Of a stretch of 41,865 nucleotides of DNA, positions 12,274-21,890 are shown piece after piece; position 1 is the stretch's first letter, and each line of letters opens with the position of its first letter. The position numbers and the translations under genes were made by a program. This stretch comes from an uncultured Pelagibacteraceae bacterium (lineage in GTDB: Bacteria; Pseudomonadota; Alphaproteobacteria; Pelagibacterales; Pelagibacteraceae): NCBI GenBank assembly GCA_902618555.1, contig CACNAY010000004.1:1-41865 (forward strand), read 5' to 3'. The notes under the pieces are model-generated. The model worked only from the letters and a program-made list of their open reading frames with translations, had not been told where the DNA came from and made no database searches.

Positions 12274-12936
12274 TTGAAAAGAGCATTTTTATTTCAACTT
12301 TTCGTAATTTTTTTTGTAACAGTATTTTGTGCTTTAGGAACTTGGCAACTTTATAGATTGCAATGGAAGTTAGAACTAATAAGCGAAATTACTTTTGGAT
12401 TAGACTCTAAACCAATAGAGTATTCTAATTCAATTAAGAAAAATTATCAGAGAGTAAGCGCTAAAGGAAAATTTAATTTTGATAAGCAAATTTACCTTTA
12501 TAGCTTGAATGATAGTGGAAAACCTGGATACGATGTAATTACCCCTTTTAGAACAGATAAAAATCAAAATATTTTAATAAACAGAGGATGGATTAAAAAA
12601 GAACTTAAAGGCAGTCCAAAAATAAATCTTAAAGTAAAAAATGATGGAGAAATAATTGGTCTTTTAAGAGAAATATACAAACCAAGCATATTTAAACCAG
12701 ACAACGACATATCAAATAATATTTGGTTTTCATTAAATTTAGAAGATTTAAAAGAAGCTACGGGAGAGCAATTTAATGAGTTTGTAATTTTTTTAGAGGA
12801 TAATCAGGCTAAGTCACCTGCACCTAAAAAGATTAGTATAGACGTGCCAAATAATCACCTTAAATATGCTATAACGTGGTATGCAATATCAATCTCTATA
12901 ATTTTTTATTATTTATATTTTAGAAGAAAAAAATGA
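12274..12936 (+). CDS. SURF1 family cytochrome oxidase biogenesis protein
   Basis: LGTWQLYRLQWKLELI, RGWIKKE, NNHLKYAITWYAISISIIFYYLYFRRKK; ORF track starts at 12238 inside coxC, TTG at 12274 is a more plausible start. Confidence 0.88.
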   Translation: MKRAFLFQLFVIFFVTVFCALGTWQLYRLQWKLELISEITFGLDSKPIEYSNSIKKNYQRVSAKGKFNFDKQIYLYSLNDSGKPGYDVITPFRTDKNQNILINRGWIKKELKGSPKINLKVKNDGEIIGLLREIYKPSIFKPDNDISNNIWFSLNLEDLKEATGEQFNEFVIFLEDNQAKSPAPKKISIDVPNNHLKYAITWYAISISIIFYYLYFRRKK

Positions 12937-14310
12937 ATTATTTTAGTACTAGGAACAAATCTTTAAAATTTAGTTTTAAAGACATTTTCTTAAGAGGTCT
13001 TGCACCAGGTGGAGGACTGTTTTTACCTAATGAAATAAAGAAGTATAATCAAGAAGAACTTAATTATTTAAGTGAGCTAGGTTATAATGATCTTGCAACA
13101 GAAATTATCTTTAATTTTTGCTCAGATGAAATTAAAAAGAAAGAGCTTAATTCACTAATACAAAAATCCTATAGTAGTTTTAAAGAAAAAGAGGTCGTAA
13201 ATATAAAAAAAATGGGAAATATAAATCTTCTCGAACTTTATCATGGACCCACTTTAGCTTTCAAAGATATTGCAATGCAAGTAATTGGAAATATGTATGA
13301 CTACTTAGAAGTCGCAAAAGATAAAACTGTAAATATCGTAGTTGCTACATCAGGCGATACAGGTTCAGCGGCTATAGCAGCATTAAGCAATAGAAAAAAT
13401 ATAAATCTTTTTGTTCTGCATCCTAATAATAAGATTTCCAAAATTCAAAGAAAAATAATGACAACAATTGGTGGAGCTAATATTTACAATATAGCTATTG
13501 AGGGTTCATTTGATGATTGTCAAAAAATAGTTAAAGAGCTTTTTAATGAAGATAGTTTTAGAACAAAAATAAATATGTCTGGCGTAAATTCTATCAATTG
13601 GGCAAGAATTGTTTGTCAGATTGTTTATTATTTCTACTCTTTCTTCAAATTAAAAAAAAACAATATTAGTTTTTCAGTGCCAACTGGAAATTTTGGAGAT
13701 ATTTATGCTGGATATGTAGCAAAAAAAATGGGTTTACCAATTAATAAACTTATAGTTGCTACAAATAAAAATGATATTTTACAGAGGGTTATTAATACAG
13801 GTGAATATAAACCTGATACAGTGAAAGCAACCATCACACCAAGCATGGATATCCAAGTTGCTAGCAATTTTGAGAGGCTACTTTATTATATATTAGATGA
13901 AAACGATAGTAAGGTAGGGTCATTAATGAATTATCTGTCATCAAAAAATTTATTTAATTTAGAAAAAAAATGAAATCGATAAAATAAAAAAAGATTTTGA
14001 AGCAGTAAAAGTTACAGATGAAGAGACAGTATCTATAATCGATGAAATATATAAAGAACATCAATTTATAATTGATCCTCATACTGCTACTGGTGTAGGA
14101 GCAGCAAAAAGTTTTAAAAATTTAGGAGATATAGTTGTTCTTGGTACAGCTCATCCTTACAAATTCAGCGATACAATAAAAAAAGCTATAGGAAAAAACT
14201 TAGAATCACCTGAACATTTAAAATTGAATATGGATAAAAAGGAAACATTTGATATTATTGGGAATTCAAATTCAGAAGTAAAAAATTATATTTTGGGCAA
14301 AATTCAATGA
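12933..14310 (+). CDS. thrC: Threonine synthase, interrupted by a frameshift at A8 tract 13963-13970
   Basis: Frame 1 (12933-13973): LAPGGGLFLP, HGPTLAFKDIAMQ, VATSGDTGSAAIAAL, SVPTGNFGDIYAGYVAKKMG. Frame 2 (13972-14310): EIDKIKKDFEAVKVTDEETVSIIDEIYKEHQFIIDPHTATGVGAAKSF...VVLGTAHPYKF... which is the ThrC C-terminus. Confidence 0.9.
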
Positions 14311-14792
14311 GAATAAAAATAGGGGACAAACTACCTAACTCGGAGTTATTTTATCTTGACCAAAATAATGATGTAAAAAAAATTGATATTTTAGATCTTT
14401 GTAAAGGTAAGACTATTATTTTAGGTATGCCTGGAGCTTTTACTAAAACTTGCTCAGCTCTTCATCTTCCTGGGTATATAAAAAATTACGACTTAGCTAA
14501 TCAAAAAGGAATTACTAAAATTATATGTATCGCTGTGAATGATCCCAATGTTATGAAGGCCTGGGGTGAAAATCAAAATGCTGGAAGTAAAATTTTCATG
14601 GCTGGTGATCCCTTTCTTAAATTTACAAAAGCTATTGGAGCAGAAGTAGATAAATCTGAAAAAGGTTTAGGAATAAGATCAAATAGATATACTATGCTTG
14701 TGGAAAATGGTGAAGTTAAAAAAATAGAGGAAGAGAAAGAGACAGCTACTTGCGAATTATCTTCAGCTGAAAGTTTTTTAAAATCTATTTAG
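14307..14792 (+). CDS. Peroxiredoxin (Prx5/AhpE-like)
   Basis: GKTIILGMPGAFTKTCSALHLPGYIKN. Confidence 0.92.
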   Translation: MRIKIGDKLPNSELFYLDQNNDVKKIDILDLCKGKTIILGMPGAFTKTCSALHLPGYIKNYDLANQKGITKIICIAVNDPNVMKAWGENQNAGSKIFMAGDPFLKFTKAIGAEVDKSEKGLGIRSNRYTMLVENGEVKKIEEEKETATCELSSAESFLKSI

Positions 14793-15207
14793 TTTTCGAA
14801 ACTGCCAATTCATCAACAAGATTATTATATTTGTTGCCAGCGTGCGCCTTAACCCACTTCCAAGTAACTTTATGTTTTAGACAAGCATTATCCAATTTAA
14901 TCCAAAGATCTTTATTTTTAACTGGTTTCTTGTTTGAACTTTTCCAATTATTAACTTTCCACTTTTTAATCCAATCAGTTATTCCATCTTTCACATATTT
15001 CGAGTCAGTAAAAATTGTAATCTCTGATTTCTTTTTTATTTTTTTTAATGCCATAATTGTAGCCATTAATTCCATCCTATTATTAGTTGTATTACTTTCA
15101 CTTCCAGAAATACTTGATTGATTAGAGTCATCTAGTATGATTGCCGCCCAACCTCCTTTCCCGGGATTTCCAGAGCAAGCACCATCAGTATAAATTTTTA
15201 ATCTCAT
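14785..15207 (-). CDS. rnhA: Ribonuclease HI
   Basis: IYTDGACSGNPGKGGWAAI, NNRMELMATIMAL, FTDSKYVKDGI, WVKAHAG. Confidence 0.96.
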   Translation of the reverse strand: MRLKIYTDGACSGNPGKGGWAAIILDDSNQSSISGSESNTTNNRMELMATIMALKKIKKKSEITIFTDSKYVKDGITDWIKKWKVNNWKSSNKKPVKNKDLWIKLDNACLKHKVTWKWVKAHAGNKYNNLVDELAVSKTK

Positions 15208-16175
15208 TAAAAGAAATAATCCTCATGATTTTTTGCATCTTTATGAAATTCTAATCTTTTTAAATACTCCATTGGATCTTTAACTTTAACTATTGCTCCT
15301 TCTACTTTATTTAATGCATCGAATACTCGAGTTAGCAAGAATCTCAAAGCAGCGCCTTGAGATAAAACCTTAATATTATTCAATTCTTCGTCAGATAATT
15401 TTCTTACTGATGTATATCCATCTATTAAATTCTTTGCTTTAGTAACATTAAAACTTAAATTATTTTTTAGGCCATCAAAACACAAAGCGTTAAAGCAAAT
15501 AGCGATTTCAAAAGCAAAAAAATCTTCACAAGAAAAATAAAAATCAATGACACCACTAAATTTATCTTGAATAAAAAAAATATTATCGTGAAATAAATCT
15601 GCATGGATTATTCCTCTTGGCAGATTTTTTGGCCAATTTTTTTCAACATCATTAAGATTTTCCTCAATTAATTTTGGCAAATCTTTATGTATATTTTCAC
15701 ACTTATCTTTAACTGAATTAAATAATTTTCTCCATGAATTTACGGACAGGTCATTTTGTCGTTTTAATTTTAAATTTTTTGTAAGCTCATGCATTTTAGC
15801 TATTTCAGATCCGATCGATTTACAATTGGCTGGAGATAAATTTTGTTTTGCCTTTCCCTCAAGAAATGAGACGATCATTAATTTTTTCTCCCCGAAATTT
15901 GTAATAGTTTCATTATTATTATTAGAAATAGGAGCAGGGCATTTAAAGCTTGCTCTGTTTAAAGATGACATTAAATTAGAAAAAAAGGGAAGATCAGTAG
16001 ATTTAACTCTTTTTTCATAAATAGTTAATATAAATTTTTTTTTATTTACCGATAAAAAATAGTTTGTATTTTCAATACCTTCTTCAATTCCTCTGAATGA
16101 GTCCAAGTTACCCAAATTATAATTAGATAATATTTCCTCAATCTTTTTTTGATTTAACTTTGTATAGACAGCCAT
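15207..16175 (-). CDS. thrB: Homoserine kinase (ThrB2 / APH-fold)
   Basis: MAVYTKLNQKKIEEIL, GIEEGIENTNYFL, GIIHADLFHDNIFF. Confidence 0.93.
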   Translation of the reverse strand: MAVYTKLNQKKIEEILSNYNLGNLDSFRGIEEGIENTNYFLSVNKKKFILTIYEKRVKSTDLPFFSNLMSSLNRASFKCPAPISNNNNETITNFGEKKLMIVSFLEGKAKQNLSPANCKSIGSEIAKMHELTKNLKLKRQNDLSVNSWRKLFNSVKDKCENIHKDLPKLIEENLNDVEKNWPKNLPRGIIHADLFHDNIFFIQDKFSGVIDFYFSCEDFFAFEIAICFNALCFDGLKNNLSFNVTKAKNLIDGYTSVRKLSDEELNNIKVLSQGAALRFLLTRVFDALNKVEGAIVKVKDPMEYLKRLEFHKDAKNHEDYFF

Positions 16176-17119
16176 TAATTGAGTTCTTTCGGCAATTTAA
16201 ATACAACCTTTTCTTCCGCAACTACTACTTCTTCAATAGAAACATTCCTATCTTTTTTTAAACTGTTCAACAAAGTTTGAACAAGTTTTTCTGGTGCAGA
16301 CGCTCCAGAAGATATTCCGATAATTTCAGAATTTTTTATTTCATTAAAAGGAATTTCTTTTTCAGAATGCATTAAATGAGAATTATTACAACCTGCTTTT
16401 TTTGCAACTTCTACTAATCTTACAGAATTAGAAGAGTTACGACTACCCACCACAAAAAACATATCGCACTTGGAAGCTATCTCTTTTACTGCGGACTGTC
16501 TGTTAGTAGTTGCGTAACATATATCTTCTTTAATAGGGTCTTTAATTTTCGGAAATTTTTTTTTAAGAGCTTCAATTATTTCAGCTGTATCATCAACGGA
16601 CAGAGTTGTTTGAGTAATATATGCCAGAGGTTTTTTAAAATCATTTTCTCTAAGAAGCTCAACATCATTTATTGTTTCAATTAGTTTAATCGATCCTTTT
16701 GGAAGCTGACCCATTGTTCCAATGACTTCAGGGTGATTCTTATGTCCAATTAATAATATATCGAAACCGTTTTTATTTAATTGTTCCGACTCTCTGTGAA
16801 CTTTTGAAACTAATGGACAAGTTGCATCTACAAAGGATAAATTTTTTAATTTAGCCTCTTCTGGGACTGACTTAGGTACTCCATGAGCTGAGAAAATTAC
16901 AGGTCTATTTGCGTCATCTATGTCAGATAATTCATCAACAAAAATTGCACCTTTTTCTTTTAACTCTTCAACAACCTGCTTATTATGCACTATTTCATGA
17001 CGAACATATACAGGAGCCCCAAATTTGTTGATAGATTTTTCAACTATTTCAATTGCTCTTTTAACGCCAGCACAAAACCCTCTTGGTGACGCTAAATAAA
17101 TTTTAAGTTCTTTTTTCAT
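16175..17119 (-). CDS. ispH: 4-hydroxy-3-methylbut-2-enyl diphosphate reductase
   Basis: LASPRGFCAGVKRAIEIV, FSAHGVPKSV, DATCPLVSKVH, CYATTNRQ. Confidence 0.96.
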   Translation of the reverse strand: MKKELKIYLASPRGFCAGVKRAIEIVEKSINKFGAPVYVRHEIVHNKQVVEELKEKGAIFVDELSDIDDANRPVIFSAHGVPKSVPEEAKLKNLSFVDATCPLVSKVHRESEQLNKNGFDILLIGHKNHPEVIGTMGQLPKGSIKLIETINDVELLRENDFKKPLAYITQTTLSVDDTAEIIEALKKKFPKIKDPIKEDICYATTNRQSAVKEIASKCDMFFVVGSRNSSNSVRLVEVAKKAGCNNSHLMHSEKEIPFNEIKNSEIIGISSGASAPEKLVQTLLNSLKKDRNVSIEEVVVAEEKVVFKLPKELN

Positions 17120-18008
17120 TTTTTTCTAAAAGATATTCTAACAATATATGCGGAAAAGTAAGTGACGCCAAACCAATAAATATTACCTTATAAATGGCCT
17201 CATCAAGCTTATAAAAGTTATTTAAAAAATATATTGCAAATAAAAATATTACTGCAGTAACAAAAGTTAAAGGGATGGCTTTAATTATAAATTTTTTAAG
17301 TCCCAGTTTGAAAGATCTATCCAGCTCAAAAATAAGTGTAATCGAATGCCTAATTGAGTGGAGAAAACAAAAATAAAGAGTGAAAGCTAGAATAGGTGAT
17401 AAAAAAAGATTTAGTATGATTAAAGAAAAGAAGTCCATGATCATGATACCTTTTAGATTAATGTTTTCTTTTTTTGAAATGTATATAGATGATAAAAAAC
17501 CAAGACACAACATTCCGATTAAAAATTCATTACTAAATAATCCTGTTTCAAAAACTTTAAAATTTAGAATCCTAAATATTTCATTAGTTTCTTCTCTCTT
17601 TAATAATAGTGGAGCCATAATTACTGTTGATCCTTTCAAGAAGAACAAACCCTCAGATATGAAAAATTTTTTTCTAAAAAAAAATACTGTATCTTCTTTT
17701 CCAAAATGATAGGCGGCCACAATCAAAAATAATAATAAAATTGTATTAGGAAATATCAACCAGAATATTATTATCAATGATGAAATTAATACATAGACAA
17801 GATAAAAGGATATAGTTTGTTTGTATCCAAATAATTTTAAAAGCTTTTTTCCTTTGATATTATCTAATGCACCGTGAGAAATTCCCAAAATTAAAATTAA
17901 AAAGAAGCAAAATATAATTGGTTCAAAATTTAGTATTAAATAAAGAGGACTTATTAAAATACAAAAATTAAAAAATATAATTGAGTGCTTAAAGTTTATA
18001 TTTTCCAT
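17103..18008 (-). CDS. blh: Brp/Blh family beta-carotene 15,15'-dioxygenase (retinal formation)
   Basis: Polytopic membrane protein with His motifs GISHGALDN, AAYHFGKED, FLHSIRHS, FPHILLEY. Confidence 0.88.
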   Translation of the reverse strand: MENINFKHSIIFFNFCILISPLYLILNFEPIIFCFFLILILGISHGALDNIKGKKLLKLFGYKQTISFYLVYVLISSLIIIFWLIFPNTILLLFLIVAAYHFGKEDTVFFFRKKFFISEGLFFLKGSTVIMAPLLLKREETNEIFRILNFKVFETGLFSNEFLIGMLCLGFLSSIYISKKENINLKGIMIMDFFSLIILNLFLSPILAFTLYFCFLHSIRHSITLIFELDRSFKLGLKKFIIKAIPLTFVTAVIFLFAIYFLNNFYKLDEAIYKVIFIGLASLTFPHILLEYLLEKNEKRT

Positions 18009-19075
18009 TAATTAAACAATGCTCTTAAAAAAATTAATTTTGGCATCTTGCTAATAATATTTATATCTTCAATAATATTACTCTTATTTGATAAAAATTT
18101 TATAATTGTTTTTGAAGAAGTTTTAAACATATTAAAAAAAATTTTTGGCATCTTTTCGGGATGTTTTCTTAATACTTTTAGAAATACTTTATCTAAAAAT
18201 TGATATTTTTTTCCTAAGGAAAATATTTTTACTTTATTAATATTGTCAATGTTTTTTACAATATAACGACTATGTTCTTGAATGTTCAAAAAAGTGTAAC
18301 CTGTACTTAAACGAGTCATTCCTCCAGCCGATCCAATATTAATTATTTTATTATTTTTTCTCAATGATGGAGAAAAGAGTGGTATAGCTCCTTTTTCAGT
18401 AAAATTTATTTTATAGTTTTTTATACCCAGATTATTCTCAATATAATTTTCTAGCTGAAGGTCATAATCTCTGAGGCTCTGATCCGCCAAATTTGATAGC
18501 CAAGTAGTCTCAATTAAAGCTTTATTTTTACTGAATGGCAATGTATAGAAAAAATGTACATCTTTTCTCTGATCACAATTAAAATCCATTAAGTTTATTA
18601 TTTCCTCATCGAAAATGTTCTTAGGCGTCTCTATCTCGATACCTTGAAAATGTTGCCATAACTCAGATTCATCAAGTTCTTTTTCAAAAATACTATTAAA
18701 AATTATTGAATTTTCCGAATTGACTTCGTTTAGATCTTTGAAAAAATTTATATTGGGATTTGTGGAGAGTTTGGAATTTATCTTTTTATAAAATTTTCCA
18801 CTATCGACACTTTGGTAAGGAAATTTTTTATTTGTTAACTCATTAGAGTTTTCAGAAGTATTTATTGTAAAATTATTCCAGCTTTTAATTACACAATCTT
18901 CAAAATTATGATCAAATACTTTCCAGAATGACCAAGTTTTGTCTCTCTTATACTCCTCACGAGTTTCAATTATTGCTAAGGTTTTCTCCTTTAACTTATC
19001 ATTTATTTCAAGCTCATAGGCCAAAGATAAACCTGCGCATCCACCTCCAATAATAATATAATCAAATTCTTTCAT
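18008..19075 (-). CDS. crtY: Lycopene beta-cyclase
   Basis: DYIIIGGGCAGLSLAYEL, DKTWSFWK, FYTLPFSKNKALIETTWLS, GGMTRLSTGYTF. Confidence 0.92.
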   Translation of the reverse strand: MKEFDYIIIGGGCAGLSLAYELEINDKLKEKTLAIIETREEYKRDKTWSFWKVFDHNFEDCVIKSWNNFTINTSENSNELTNKKFPYQSVDSGKFYKKINSKLSTNPNINFFKDLNEVNSENSIIFNSIFEKELDESELWQHFQGIEIETPKNIFDEEIINLMDFNCDQRKDVHFFYTLPFSKNKALIETTWLSNLADQSLRDYDLQLENYIENNLGIKNYKINFTEKGAIPLFSPSLRKNNKIINIGSAGGMTRLSTGYTFLNIQEHSRYIVKNIDNINKVKIFSLGKKYQFLDKVFLKVLRKHPEKMPKIFFNMFKTSSKTIIKFLSNKSNIIEDINIISKMPKLIFLRALFN

Positions 19076-19910
19076 TCAAATTAATCTCTTGTTCTAAAAT
19101 ATTATGATTTAATTGATTGTCGTAATTTAAATTTTTTAGGAATAACAACTTAATAAAGTCAATAATAGATAAAAAAGTCTGAATTAACTTTTCAAATACA
19201 GGAATATAGATTTTACCGGCTTTATTGTAATTATCTATGTTTTTTTGTTTGAGAATGTAGTCACCTATTTTTCTATAAACTCTTCTTGCAACAATAACTG
19301 AAAATCTTGATTTTACTGGTATACTGCTTATAGAAGTAAATGATTTTTCGTAAAATGCTAGAGACTCATTTATAGTTGATCGAATTGATGAAAAATCGTG
19401 TTCAATATACTGTCTATTACGCGCTTTATCCTCACAAACATCTCTAGCAATATTAGTAAGTTGCATGGCTATACCAAGATCAATTGCACCTTTTAGAGCC
19501 TCCTTATTTTTTACTTTCATTATTTTTGACATCATTAATCCAACTGTTCCGGCAACTCTGTAAGAATAAACAAGTAAATCTTTTTTTGAATTAATCACTA
19601 CTTTTTCCTCCAAGTCTGTTTCGACTCCATCAAATAAATCTATAACAATTTGATAAGAAATACCCTCACTTTCAATGAGTGACCACATATCTTTAATAAT
19701 TTGATTGTCTAGATTTTTATTCTCAAAATCTTTTTTAAATTTTGAGAAAATTCCTTTCTTTACGCTTAGATTATTATCATCATCAACTATATCGTCTAAT
19801 GTTCTACAGAAATTATATAAAGATGAACATTTGTCTAATGTATTTCTAGAAAGAAAAAAACTTGCCCAATAAAAAGATTTTGCGTGTTTTTTTAATAAAT
19901 TAGTTTTCAT
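19062..19910 (-). CDS. crtB: Phytoene synthase
   Basis: SFYWASFFLS, FCRTLDDIVDD, YSYRVAGTVGLMM, LGIAMQLTNIARDVCEDKARNRQYI. Confidence 0.94.
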   Translation of the reverse strand: MKTNLLKKHAKSFYWASFFLSRNTLDKCSSLYNFCRTLDDIVDDDNNLSVKKGIFSKFKKDFENKNLDNQIIKDMWSLIESEGISYQIVIDLFDGVETDLEEKVVINSKKDLLVYSYRVAGTVGLMMSKIMKVKNKEALKGAIDLGIAMQLTNIARDVCEDKARNRQYIEHDFSSIRSTINESLAFYEKSFTSISSIPVKSRFSVIVARRVYRKIGDYILKQKNIDNYNKAGKIYIPVFEKLIQTFLSIIDFIKLLFLKNLNYDNQLNHNILEQEINLNERI

Positions 19911-21376
19911 TAAAATAAATTGTCTAAAACTTTTGCGGATGATAGAACTCCGGGCATTCCAGCGCCTGGATGTGTGCCAGCACCTACAAAGTATAAATTT
20001 TTATATATTTCAGATTGATTATGAAATCTGAAATAAGCCGACTGAGAAAATTTTGGTTGAATTGAAAATCCAGATCCATAAAGAGTTGCAAGATCTATTT
20101 CGAAGTAGTCAGGTGTTAAATAGAAATCACTTACTACATTCTCTTTTATACCAGGTAAAACAGTTTTATCCATTTTATCTAAAACTAAATCTTTAAATTT
20201 ATCACCTTCTTCGATCCAATTTACTTTTGATAAATTATTTGGGACTGGAACCAATACATAAAATGCATCTTGGCCTATGGGAGCCATATTGGGATCTGTT
20301 GCGGATGGCCGATGTAAATAATAGCTTACATCATCAGAAAGTATTTTTTTTTCAAAAATTTTATCAAGATGTTTTTCATATGACTCTCCAAAATAAATTG
20401 TATGATGAGCAACATCGCTATATTTTTTTTTCGAGCCAAAATAATAAACAAATAATCCCATTGAATAATCCATTCTTTTTATTTTTTGTTTAAATAAAAA
20501 ATCATAATCTTCCTTTGATTTAATCAAGTTATTATACACATTCGGGGGATCGGAATTACAAATTACGTAATCGCTATTTATTATTTTTGAATTATTTATT
20601 TTAACGCCCTTAACTTTTTTGTTTTCGGTAATTATTTCAGTAACTTCAGCATTTTTGATTATTTTAATATTTTCCTCGATCATTAGTTTTTCCAAAGCTT
20701 TAACAACACTTCCTGTTCCACCCATTGAGTAATGAATACCCCATTTTTTTTCTAAAAATAAAATCAATGTATATATCGAAGTAGTACTAAAAGGATTTCC
20801 ACCCACTAAAAGAGGGTGCATACTAAACACTCTTCTTAATTTTTCATTAGAGATATAGTTCGAAACTAAACCATAGACTGACTTATAACTTTTTAATTTT
20901 AATAAAGATGGAATTTGTTTCATCATAAAGACTAAATTATTAAAAGGTTTGTCAGATAAATCTGTAAAACCTTTATCAAAGATTTTTTCAGTAAAATTAA
21001 CTAAATTTTTATATCCTTCATAATCATTAGAATTAAATTTTTTGACTTGTTCCTCCATAGATTTATCATCTCCGTTGTAATCGAATGTATCCCCATTACT
21101 GAATACAAATCTGTACCATAAATCTAAAGGTACTATTTCTACATAATTAGAAATATTTTTATTAAATAGTGAAAACAATTCTTCAAATAGATATGGAGCA
21201 GTTATTACAGTTGGACCGCCATCGTAAATAAACTGATCTTTTTTAAAAACTCTTGCCCGGCCACCTAGATCAGGATGTTTTTCAACTAAAGTAACTTTAT
21301 GGCCTTTAGCTTTTAATCTTAACGCGGCAGCTAATCCTCCAAAACCAGAACCTATAACAGTTGTTTTTTTTGCCAT
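19910..21376 (-). CDS. crtI: Phytoene desaturase
   Basis: TVIGSGFGGLAAALRLKAKGHKVTLVEKHPDLGGRA, FVGAGTHPGAGMPGVLSSAKV. Confidence 0.95.
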   Translation of the reverse strand: MAKKTTVIGSGFGGLAAALRLKAKGHKVTLVEKHPDLGGRARVFKKDQFIYDGGPTVITAPYLFEELFSLFNKNISNYVEIVPLDLWYRFVFSNGDTFDYNGDDKSMEEQVKKFNSNDYEGYKNLVNFTEKIFDKGFTDLSDKPFNNLVFMMKQIPSLLKLKSYKSVYGLVSNYISNEKLRRVFSMHPLLVGGNPFSTTSIYTLILFLEKKWGIHYSMGGTGSVVKALEKLMIEENIKIIKNAEVTEIITENKKVKGVKINNSKIINSDYVICNSDPPNVYNNLIKSKEDYDFLFKQKIKRMDYSMGLFVYYFGSKKKYSDVAHHTIYFGESYEKHLDKIFEKKILSDDVSYYLHRPSATDPNMAPIGQDAFYVLVPVPNNLSKVNWIEEGDKFKDLVLDKMDKTVLPGIKENVVSDFYLTPDYFEIDLATLYGSGFSIQPKFSQSAYFRFHNQSEIYKNLYFVGAGTHPGAGMPGVLSSAKVLDNLF

Positions 21377-21392
21377 ATATTAATGGCCTATT

Positions 21393-21890
21393 CTAACTAG
21401 ATTTCTTCTTAAGTGCTAATTTTGTTTCTTCGATGCTAGAGGTATAAATTTTATCTAATTTGCTTTTATCCATTGAGTTTTTTATCAATTTTTCGACTGA
21501 CTCTATGGCTATTTTCACTGATGCGTTCTTAATATCCTTTTCAGCCTGATTTTTAAGCTGTCTAATTCTCTCTTCAGCATTTTTTTTCCTATTTTCCATT
21601 AAATCGTGAAACTCTTTATTAACTCTAATGACATTTTTTTCTGCATCTTCGCTAGCTTTATCTATCATTTCTCTAACCTCATTTTTTGAATTACTAATTT
21701 TTTTTTCATGCTCCGTTAAAATGTTTTTAGCATCTTCTTTTAGTTTTTCAGCTTCGTTAATTTGGTTCTTAATGTTTAAAATATTTTGTTCTAGAGCTTC
21801 TTTAATTTTTTGGGGAATCTTGAAATATGTTAGTATTCCCAAAAAAATAAAGAAAGAAACAGTTACCCAAAAAGTTGCATCCATTATCAT
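21393..21890 (-). CDS. atpF: F0 ATP synthase subunit b
   Basis: N-terminal TM plus long charged coiled coil; downstream of b' in F0 cluster. Confidence 0.88.
   Translation of the reverse strand: MIMDATFWVTVSFFIFLGILTYFKIPQKIKEALEQNILNIKNQINEAEKLKEDAKNILTEHEKKISNSKNEVREMIDKASEDAEKNVIRVNKEFHDLMENRKKNAEERIRQLKNQAEKDIKNASVKIAIESVEKLIKNSMDKSKLDKIYTSSIEETKLALKKKSS

Noticed and set aside
13970-13987. Reinitiation at ATG 13970 as an explanation for the split thrC
   Set aside because: ATG AAA TCG ATA AAA TAA terminates after five codons and is not in the C-terminal frame.
14831-16020. Plus-strand ORFs inside rnhA and thrB
   Set aside because: Antisense to well-supported CDSs; no domain signal.
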